This document shows positions 22,031 through 30,001 of a DNA stretch of 64,000 nt, piece after piece. A program made the position numbers and the translations under genes. The notes under the pieces were generated by a model that had not been told where the DNA came from, made no database searches, and saw nothing but the letters and a program-made list of their open reading frames with translations. The stretch covers positions 150,463,402 through 150,527,401 of the forward strand of contig NC_090731.1 of the NCBI RefSeq assembly GCF_036898095.1. Reading direction: 5' to 3'. Positions within the stretch are counted from its first letter, which is position 1; every line of letters begins with the position of its first letter. This DNA is from Palaemon carinicauda (taxonomy: Eukaryota > Arthropoda > Malacostraca > Decapoda > Palaemonidae).

Positions 22031-25000
22031 TTACCGTTTGCAGCCTTGGCTGCTCCCTCTAGGATTCTTCCCTCCCCTGGAGGACTTTTTGCCTTTCCTT
22101 TCTTTGACAGGAAAGGGCTTAGACACCATTGTTCTTTCTGCAGTTGTCGTCGTAGTGGTCTTGGCTGGACAGGACTGCTGTGGTGCTGGAGGCTTATAGG
22201 GCTTAGATGTTAAAGCCCTATGGAGGAGGGAGTCTTGATGTGACTTTCTCCACCTCTCAGCAGCATGTTCCACATCCTTAGTCTCGAATAAAACAGACCC
22301 CTCCATGGAGGAATGTCTGAGCCTATTGATCTCGGCGCTAGGAGCCTCCTGGTGGAATCTCTCAGCTACTGCATTCCGAAGTTTCAGGATGGTATTTGCC
22401 CACAAGTTCGAGACTTGGTGAGCCAGAAAATCGATTGGGCGAGTGCCTGAGAGGAGGAAGGTTTCCATAGCTTGGTATGTTCCTTGGAGAAATCTTCAGA
22501 ACGTATCACGATACCCAACCAGATATCGAGCCACGAAGTAGCTTGCATAGCACACTTCGCGATCTTCTCCTGGTTTTGGATCTCGGCCGCCGAGAACAAG
22601 ACCTGCCGGTTGGAGTCTCTAGAAGGACTCCCCTGGTTAGCTCTTCCAGCGAGTGGTGAAGTGGAAGAGCTAAACAAGGCTCCTGTAGGATCTCAAAGTA
22701 CCTCCTCTGCTGTACGCGAGGAAGTGCGAGGAGCTTGTTGGTGGTACCGGAACGGTTGGAGGAGGACATCTCGGAGAGCTGCTGGGCGATCTTGTCTCTG
22801 GTACTCTTTACCCCTTGAGACCAGGGCAGGGCTGCACTGGTCTTGGAGGGCTTTTGAGTACCAAAGACGCGGTCTAGGACTGTGTCTTTGCCCTCTCAAG
22901 GAGGGATCTCTGGGTCGGAAAACATGTTGAGAGCCCTTAGAGTCAGAACCTGCCAAAATGCGTGTTCTGACTCCTGCTGGTCTACTCCTGTTGTAGGACT
23001 TGCAGCGAAGTCTACTTCTATCCCCAAAGACTCTTCTTGGGGAGAATCGCGGACATTCCCTGAGTGGCTGGCTGACTCCATCCTAGCCCTAGTGGAGGAT
23101 TTAGGCAATGTTTTGGAGTCCTCGGATTCCTTCCGGGGAAGGATGTAAGACTCCAACATTGATGAGGGTGGCATGTTCCTTCTAATCCCAGACTGTGTGG
23201 AACTCTCGGCATGAAAAGTTTCCTTCATTGCAATGGGGGAAAATCTCTCTTCACGTAATTCCCTTGGTGACAGGAGATATTCATCTGAGAGGGAGGGAGA
23301 GTCAGTCCAAGGAATAGGAGAAACCTGCCTTGAAGGTCTGCGTGGAGTCAGTTTTGCCCTTGGGGAAGTGAAAGCGTCCAGAACTCCTCTTTTCCTCTTC
23401 AGCGGGGTAGAAGAAGCCATGGTTCCGTGTCCCAGCTCCGACAGGAAAGGCTTGAAAGCCTGAGTTACGGCTCTCATCAGGGCACTGAACCAGGACTGTT
23501 GGCTGACAGATGCACTGAAGGGAAAGGGACTGAAGGATCCCTGGGAGGAGTCACTGGAATAGGTGGGTTCGCTTTTGGTAGCTTTGGGACCCTGAACCCC
23601 TCTGGAACCTTCCCTTCTCCCACAATGCGCGGTGGTATGCCCTTGCGGGGAGGGGAATGAGGCGATGGCGACCTTACTGGACGTCGTTCCTTGTGATGCG
23701 CAGGCTCGCGCGCGGGAGAATATTGACACACGTGCGAGGGCGAATATTGAAGCTCGCACGCGGGAGAATATTCGCGCGCATCTGTCAAAGACTTAGGGCG
23801 CGTGCGCCGGAGCATGTTGGTGCGCATCCCTCTGAGGATGACGGGCGCACATATCCTTGTAAGTGTGCACAGGTGAACACTGGCGCGTATCCTTGTGAGT
23901 GCACACAGGAGAAGGCTGGCGCGCAGGTGAGCACTGGCGCGTTGGTAAGGGTGAGGGCAGCGTGGCTGTCTCATTGACAAGCTTGCTTTCAGGAGAAAGT
24001 TGGCGCGCAGGTTTTAAATGGCGCGTAGGGTGGCGCGCAATATGGCGCTCAGGAGAGCGTGAGGTAGGGCGTGCATGCGCACATGCAGGAGAATGTTGGC
24101 ATGCGGGAGAGCGCTGGCGCGCAGGAGAACATTGGCGCGCAGGTGTGCGCTGGCGCGTAGATCATTGGCGCTAAAGCGCAGTGGGTGCAGGAGAGCCCTG
24201 ACGCGCAGGAGATCGTTAGCGTGAATGCGCATTAGGAGGATGCCCTGCGTTAGGGCGAGCAGGATGAGCAGCGCGCTGTAGTGATGGGGCTTGACGAGCT
24301 ACTGATGAGCACTGGTCAGGTTTCGTGGGCACGTAGCGCGTGAACTGTTGGCGAGCAATAGCGCTGTCAGGAAACCTTGTTAGGCCCATACAGGAACGGC
24401 GACGGCAGGTCTGTCGCATGGAAGGTCGACATGTCCTTTAAAAGGATGATCTTCCACCGAAGGAGATCGCTAGCGATCTGCAGAGAGGTCCAGGACCAAA
24501 GCAGGTACAGTGATGGAAGATCTGTCTAGAGGCTCCTCTGCGGGGGACTCCATAGAAGACGTTGAACCAAAGAGGCGCCTCCTCACCACAGGTGAAGGAA
24601 GGCCTCTACGGCGAAGAGGAAGGCGAGCCTTCCGACGGATGCGCCCGCTGGGGGCCGTTGAATCAGCAAGCTGACCTTCTGCAGTCCTCCGAAGAGGAGT
24701 CTCTGTAAGTGAACTCCCCCGAGGGGAAAGAAACACTAGCAGAAGAGACTGACGATGGACTTACTTTCCCACCTTGTAGGATGATCAGGAACGGGGGAAA
24801 CTAAGCCGTCAGCTACCATAGAGTCTGGAGTGGAAGAGGAGATGGGTGAAACCGCATTGGATACCTCTGACACCACAACGTCGACGAGAGTCGGGATCAA
24901 CCTCTGACGTTGACAATGATTGCTTGACAGCAGCACCCAGGCGGATATAATCAAGCAAAACCTCCTCGGAGGGCGAACCCATAAGCCCCAAGGAGAACCA

Positions 25001-25440
25001 AAGCTAAAAAAGGGAAGTTAGTGACATGGCCTCCCCCGGGGGGAGAGATGGAGCTACTTCGCTAGGGAAAGCAACGTCATCTCTCGAGACCCGAGGTTGG
25101 TTAGAAATAATTCGGTCTACGCTACCACTCGATGGTCTCTCGAAAGAGACCGACCAAGTGGGAGCTTCGGAGGAGGTTTGGGCAACGGAAGAAGACTCCT
25201 TGGGTTTTTCTTCATTCGAAGCAACCTTCGAAGGAGAAATATCCCACTTGGACTACTTCTTCTGCCCACTGGGAGGCAGACCACTTCCTACATTCATTAC
25301 ACTGGTTGACACTATCACACCATTGGCCCCTACAAGAAGGACAAAGGGCATGAGGATCAGTCTCGATCGCCGACATGAATGTTCAACAGGAGCGGTCGGG
25401 AAAACCAGGGCAGGTGCGCATGGTCGCAGAGGCCAACTTC
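22031..25440 (-). pseudogene. DIRS C gag-like region
   Basis: Minus-strand gag with several shifts. The N-terminus near 25440 reads MRTCPGFPDRSC, stop, TFMSAIETDPHALCPSCRGQWCDSVNQC...: one TGA sits inside a Cys motif whose spacing matches element B. It continues through a Ser/Pro/Arg-rich part (22896-23759 region), a SPAR-type repeat array (23680-24240), an acidic part, and a core at 22031-22769 (RLRHSSMEGSVLFETKDVEHA, FLAHQVSNLWANTILKLRNAV). No enzyme motif is seen. The core does not obviously align with B at residue level by eye, so gag identity there rests mainly on position. Confidence 0.55.
23680..24240 (-). repeat. GC-rich degenerate coding repeat in DIRS C gag
   Basis: About 560 bp of short, imperfect units rich in GCGCGC and AGGAGAA (plus strand, e.g. 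GGCGCGCAGGAGAACATT). On the minus strand one frame gives repeated Gln-x-Ser-Pro-Ala-Arg. CpG content is far above the surroundings. Confidence 0.75.
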
Positions 25441-25699
25441 ACGTACACAATAACTAGAAAAAGAAAGAGCAAAAAAGCGTTAATGGCTGCCAAAATGACA
25501 GCGAGGATGAGAGCGGACACGTCCGACCACCATCCGAGCCGAGAGCAAAGTGAGCTCAAGCATAGGTGTGTGTGTGGGGGGGGGGTGGGGGGGGGGGGTT
25601 TAGCAAGCTACCCTCCCCTCCCCCCGCTAACTAGCGATGTGGGTAGTAAACCCTCGTTAAAAATTGATGGCTCGTCATTTCAGCTACACCGAAAGTAAT

Positions 25700-26009
25700 A
25701 TGACAAATTCGAAGATAATTTGTATTTTTCCTAACCATACAAACCTTAGCTATTTACAGAGGGTTACCTTTTAGCGCAGCTGAAATGGCGAGCCATTAGA
25801 ATTTAACGAGGGTGTATTACCCCCGCGCTAGTTAGCGGGGGGTAGGGGAGTGGTAGCTAGCTACCCCTCCCCCCCTCACACACAGATGAATGCTCACTTT
25901 CACTTAGAGGTAGGACTTGTCTTGGGGGACAGGGCTGGCGGGCAAATATGTGTAAATAGCTAAGGTTTGTATGGTTAGGAAAAATACAAATTATCTTTGA
26001 ATTTGTCAT
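25700..26009. mobile_element. ~310-bp mini-element with 58-bp inverted arms, next to DIRS D
   Basis: The outer arms ATGACAAATTCGAAGATAAT... (25700-25758) and its inverted copy (about 25951-26009) match over 58 bp with one difference. Between them, 25735-25905 is an inverted copy of the 5' terminal region of DIRS D (26835-27010), with shared features such as the GC-rich GCTAACTAGCGCGGGGG block. It has no coding capacity. It abuts the left inverted repeat of DIRS D at 26009. Same architecture as the element at 29704. Confidence 0.8.
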
Positions 26010-26381
26010 TTGTTCCGTAACCGAAATACAAACCACGCTATTTACAGAGGGTGACTTACCCCTTAGGTAGGGTGGAAAGTCCCCAGCCATACTGGCTTTG
26101 GCTTTACCCGGGGACTCAGAATCCGAGTGAGTCGCACTCGAAAAAAGGAGTCCCTGCACCTCACAAGTTCCTTGCTCCGCAAGGAACCATGTGGCCTACG
26201 TAAGCTTGTGTGTGAAGGAAGAAGTGTGACCCGTCCTAGGCAGTTGACCTGAAGTTCCAGAAGGAACTCTGGGTTAGGACATTCCCAATACCACCTCGTC
26301 AGGGTATGGGGGACGCGACAGTATTGACTCAATACTCGGAACACAAGGAAGCATGGTTTACCTGCAGAGGTTCGAGGTCAG

Positions 26382-26624
26382 CTATGCAGAGACCAGGATG
26401 CTGCTTCCCCGTAGAGGGGATGATGAAGAAAGAAGTAAGGGCCAGACATACTTCTTTCGTTCATGCAGACTAAAACTTGATAACAATGCCCTCAACCTTC
26501 TGCTACCTTTCCAAAAAAGGAGCCTGAGGTTAGAACAGCTGTTGTGTATCCACCACAGAGCGATAGAAAACGTATCGAGACTCCTGTGGGTCACGCCCTG
26601 CAGGAAGCGGGCTGCGAAGGTCAT
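26382..26624 (-). pseudogene. Remnant of DIRS D tyrosine recombinase C-terminus and 3' region
   Basis: The minus strand reads FLQGVTHRSLDTFSIALWW, equivalent to the end of the element C recombinase (YLQDVTHRRVDTFS). The nucleotide sequence 26395-26615 aligns directly with 18970-19195. It is a relic. Confidence 0.7.
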
Positions 26625-26698
26625 TAGACGCTTCCAGACTCCAGCTTATAGCAGGGCTGCGAAGGTCATTAGACGCTTCCAGACTCCAGCTTATAGCA
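26609..26698. repeat. 45-bp tandem duplication
   Basis: Two consecutive copies of a 45-bp unit (26609-26653 and 26654-26698) starting GGGCTGCGAAGGTCATTAGA, with no visible difference, which suggests a recent event. Confidence 0.9.
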
Positions 26699-27119
26699 CC
26701 TGCGTCACAGAGTAGCATTACTCGAAGGCGCATATATATTGAGTAAATGAAAAGTAAGCGATTAAGTAAAGACAAAACAAACAATGGCTGCCAAGAGAGG
26801 ACCAAGACAGAGACGTTTGTCACAGTCCGAGCCTAAAGTGAAAGTGAGCATTCATCTGTGTGTGAGGGGGGGGGAGGGGTAGCTAGCTACCACTCCCCTA
26901 CCCCCCGCTAACTAGCGCGGGGGTAATACACCCTCGTTAAATTCTAATGGCTCGCCATTTCAGCTGCGCTAAAAGGTAACCCTCTGTAAATAGCGTGGTT
27001 TGTATTTCGGTTACGGAACAAACCCCTATTAAATAGCGTGGTTTATATTCTATACACGGAACAAAGTAAAATTAGGATGATACTATATAAAACAAACCAG
27101 ATATTTAAACTATACATAC

Positions 27120-27275
27120 CACAGAGAAGCTTATGGAGAGCAGATACTAAAGGTGGAGACGGATCTTGATGTTTGCTACCCAACCAAGTCACAAATAATG
27201 GACAAGACGACAATGCTTGCACTAGGGCATTCAAAAAACATGAATTTCCAATATTAGCTAAGCCCGGTATATTTC
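27120..27275 (-). CDS. USP30: USP30-like deubiquitinase, exon 2 with catalytic Cys-box
   Basis: A 156-bp internal exon. It is entered by a good acceptor (pyrimidine-rich ...TTGTCATTTCAG) and left by donor G|GTATGT. Both borders are phase 1. It encodes NIPGLANIGNSCFLNALVQA then LSSCPLFVTWLGS and SALHKLLC. GLANIGNSCFLNALVQ is the USP Cys-box; the catalytic cysteine codon is 27240-27238. Joined to exon 1 it gives a membrane helix, a RKRKKRKG basic stretch, then PGLANIGN, the arrangement of USP30, where the helix anchors the enzyme in the mitochondrial outer membrane and the Cys-box follows directly. USP30 removes ubiquitin from mitochondrial proteins and opposes Parkin-driven mitophagy. His and Asp boxes and the ubiquitin-binding part must lie in later exons left of the window. 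Other USPs lack this helix-plus-basic N-terminus, so USP30 is the best fit. Confidence 0.85.
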
Positions 27276-27487
27276 CTGAAATGACAAGGAGGAAATTGTT
27301 AATTTCTACATTTGGACTATAAAATAAACAAATATTTTTCAGAGAAAAAATCACAAAAGTCTTTATAGCAATAAAATTTAACAATATAAAAATTTAATGC
27401 ATATATAAAAAACTTCAACAAATGTTACTCCTTTATCAAGGCATATAATTAAGTGGAAAGTACATATGTAACTATATTTCCTATATG

Positions 27488-29703
27488 CAGTGGAACCTCT
27501 GCATACGATATTAATTCGTTCCGGGAACTGCTTCATAGGTAAAAACAATCGTATGTTGGGGCAAATATTCCCATAAAAATACGCTGTAATTTGTATACAG
27601 TAATTCGTTCCACAGGCCAAAAACCTATGACAACTCCTTAATAAATTACTACACATAATTACACATAACAATAATACAATTGTATTATATATGAAAGATG
27701 TAAAAAAGAATAATTATAAAGTAATAGTAAATAAAAAAAGGGGTTTTTATTGTCACTTTACCTTAGAGACAGGCCAATGCAGGTGTAGGAATTGCTAAGC
27801 AGAAGACGGACGGTCGGCGAGGAGGTAGAGATGGTGACTGCGATAACATACCGTAACTTGCTCTAACTTACACTACATAACTTTAACCTAACTTGGCTTA
27901 TCTATTTTTTTTTATTTTTATATTTTATATATTTTTTTACATTTTTTCCTTTTTGATTTTTAATTTTCATCACTTTCACTCAATTCAATCTTATTTTTCT
28001 TTGCTTCACTTTCTTTCTCTTCATCACAATCACTAGCCGGCTTCCTAGATTATTTTAAAGAAACTATCGAGAGAAAGCTGCTTGGTATGGCTTTTCAGAA
28101 TTTTTTTTCTGAAATGGGTTAAACAGACATCAAATTGCGAAACTACACGGCAAACATGAAGTTTCTGTGGGTGATACTTATCAATGAAATCAACCACGTG
28201 TTGATGATATGCTTACATCTCTTTTATTTCAGCCGAACTTAAGATGTGCTCTACCTCCTCGATGTCCTCCGACTCACTCAACTGCACTTGGAACTCATCA
28301 TGCTGCATGGCATGCAGCTCCTTGAGTTCCTCGGTGGTGAGCTCTTCATGATGCTCCTCGACGAATTCAGTGATGTCATCTTCATCGACCTCCAGACCCA
28401 TGGACTTGCTAAGGGATACTATCTCTTCTACGTCTTCCTCTACGGCAAGCACAGGTTCAGGCTCGGGGCCAAAACCTTCAAAATCTCTGGGAGAAACAGC
28501 ATCAGGCCAAAGCTTCTTCCAAGCTGAATTCAGTGTCCGTCAACTTACTCCCTCCCAAGCCTGATCTATGACCTTCAAGCAGTGCACGATATTGAAATGG
28601 CTCCTCCAAAATTCACGCAAAGTTAAGTAGGTGCTTTGCGTGACATTAAAGCACTGCTTAAATAAGTGCTTGGTGAAGAGCTTCTTAAAATTAGAGATGA
28701 CTTGCTGGTCTATGGGCTGGAGGATAGGGGTCGTGTTCGGTGGAAGATACGGCACTCTGATGAACTTGAGCTGGTCGAGGATATCTATGAGCCATGGGGG
28801 GTGAGCGGGAGCATTACCATTCAACAAAGAAATGCCTAGTAACCTAAGCCTTAGAATTAGTACGCCAGAAAACATGCAGCATGTCCTTATTGACTATGTG
28901 CCTGAAAGGCCCTAAGGTTTTCGAAATGATAAACCAAAAACAGCTTTATTTTGCAGTCCCCGCTGGCGTTGGTACATAGGGCAAGAGTCAACCGATCCTT
29001 CATGGGCTTATGTCCAGGAATTTTCTTCTCTTCGGCGGTGATGTATGTTCGACTAGGCATCTTTTTCCAAAACAGACAGGTTTCATCACAATTGAAAACT
29101 TGATGCTCTGCATAGCCTTCATCCTCCACGATCTTTTCAAACTTCTTAACAAAATCGTTAGCAGCCTTGGTATCCGAACTTGAAGCCTCTCCGTGCCGAA
29201 CAACTGAATGAATCCCGGTGTGTCTCTTAAATTTCTCGAACCAACCACGAGATGCCTTGAATTCCTCCGTTGTAGGATCGGTTGAACTCTCCCCCGCGTC
29301 ACCCCCAGAGCCCGCCGCCTTCAAGTCACAATAGATAGCGCTGGCCTTCTCACAAATGATCGTTTCAGTGATCGTATCACCAACAATCTTTTTGTCCTTT
29401 ATCTATATCAACAAAAGGCGTTCCATCTCTTCCAGGGTAGGGCTACGACGTTTTGATATAATGGTGATCTCCTTTGATGGTTTGAATGCTTTAATGGCTG
29501 CCTTCTGCTTGATGATCGTCGAGACCGTAGACATATTCCGGCCATATTGTTTAGCCAGATCACTCACACGCACACCGTGCTCATGTTTTTCTATAATTTC
29601 TTGCTTCAATTCTAATGAAAGCATTGCCTTCTTCCTTTTCTCATCACTACTAATACCTGTACCGAAACTAAGCTTCTTAGGACCCATGATTATACGTAAA
29701 ATC
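27488..29703 (-). mobile_element. Tigger/pogo transposon T2, main part
   Basis: The left terminal repeat starts at 27488 (CAGTGGAACCTCTGCATACGA). The element reads minus: 3' region, transposase, start codon near 29687. It is opened at 29703 and resumes at 38754-39034, where the matching end (CGTATGTAGAGGTTCCACT) is found. A clear TA duplication is not preserved on the left (TG), probably mutated. Confidence 0.88.
27990..29687 (-). pseudogene. Tigger T2 transposase, broken
   Basis: The N-terminus MGPKKLSFGTGISSDEKRKK (ATG near 29687) is followed by an HTH (ELKQEIIEKHEHGVRVSDLAKQ), a second DNA-binding domain (FKASRGWFEKFKRHTGIHSV, HGEASSSD), and DDE blocks NCDETCLFWKKMP and LPPNTTPILQPIDQQVISNF. 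The segment carrying the second catalytic Asp (normally .DNAPAH) is damaged: 28810-28880 reads GNAPAHPP after a deletion. The C-terminus has the acidic region and QLSLDSFF, the PCNA-binding-like motif. Multiple shifts and stops are present. It is a relative of T1 by protein and noncoding sequence. Confidence 0.87.
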
Positions 29704-30001
29704 AAAAATGTTATTTTTATTAATAAAATAAATTTTTGAATATACTTACCCGGTGATCATATAAGCTGCAACTCTGTTGCTCGACAGAAAAACCTACGGT
29801 CAAAATACGCCAGCGATCGCTATGCAGGTGGGGGTGTACATCAACAGCGCCATCTGTCGAGCAGGTACTTAGTACTCCAAGTAAACAAAGAACCAATTTT
29901 CTCCTCGGTCCACTGGGTCTCTATTGGGGAGGAAGGGAGGGTCCTTTAATATATGATCACCGGGTAAGTATATTAAAAAATTTATTTTATTAATAAAAAT
30001 A
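29704..30001. mobile_element. ~306-bp mini-element, main part (split by Tigger T3)
   Basis: The left arm AAAAATGTTATTTTTATTAA... (29704 on) and right arm (29944-30001 continued at 32509-32516) match as an inverted repeat of about 60 bp with one difference, but only when Tigger T3 and one TA are removed. The inner 29750-29900 is an inverted copy of the 5' terminal region of DIRS A2 (38590-38735), including GCTCGACAGATGGCGCTGTT. No coding capacity. Confidence 0.82.

Larger units (their letters stand above)
18966..25699 (-). mobile_element. DIRS-like retroelement C, ends truncated
   Basis: Minus-strand order: gag (Cys motif at 25320-25440), reverse transcriptase, RNase H, tyrosine recombinase. 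Its 3' end (18970-19195) aligns directly with 26395-26615 in element D, showing close families. It meets element B tail to tail near 18965 without a terminal repeat. On the right, its 5' terminal region (25470-25699) aligns with 26780-26975 of element D and stops where a mini-element begins. The terminal repeat proper is absent. Confidence 0.8.
26009..27022 (-). mobile_element. Internally deleted DIRS-like element D with 44-bp inverted repeats
   Basis: The left end TTTGTTCCGTAACCGAAATA (26009 on) and the inverted right end (to 27022) match over about 44 bp without a visible difference. Only about 1 kb lies between them: 3' noncoding sequence, the last part of the tyrosine recombinase gene (26382-26624) and the 5' terminal region. 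All of gag, RT and RNase H are gone. Its right end lies 98 bp from the 5' splice site of USP30 exon 2. Confidence 0.8.

Noticed and set aside
23680..24240. CRISPR-like or CpG-island reading of the GC-rich repeat
   Set aside because: Units are degenerate, coding in gag on the minus strand, and the DNA is eukaryotic; a regulatory island is not needed to explain it.
19924..25457. Plus-strand open frames through elements A1, C and D
   Set aside because: They are opposite-strand shadows of RT, RNase H and gag.
1..27000. Gypsy-type LTR retrotransposons as the source of the RT/RNase H genes
   Set aside because: No protease, no DDE integrase and no LTRs; tyrosine recombinases follow RNase H and ends are inverted, which is the DIRS plan.
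1..27119. USP30 exon 3 to the left of exon 2
   Set aside because: I looked for USP-domain sequence on the minus strand and found only transposon sequence; it must lie outside the window.
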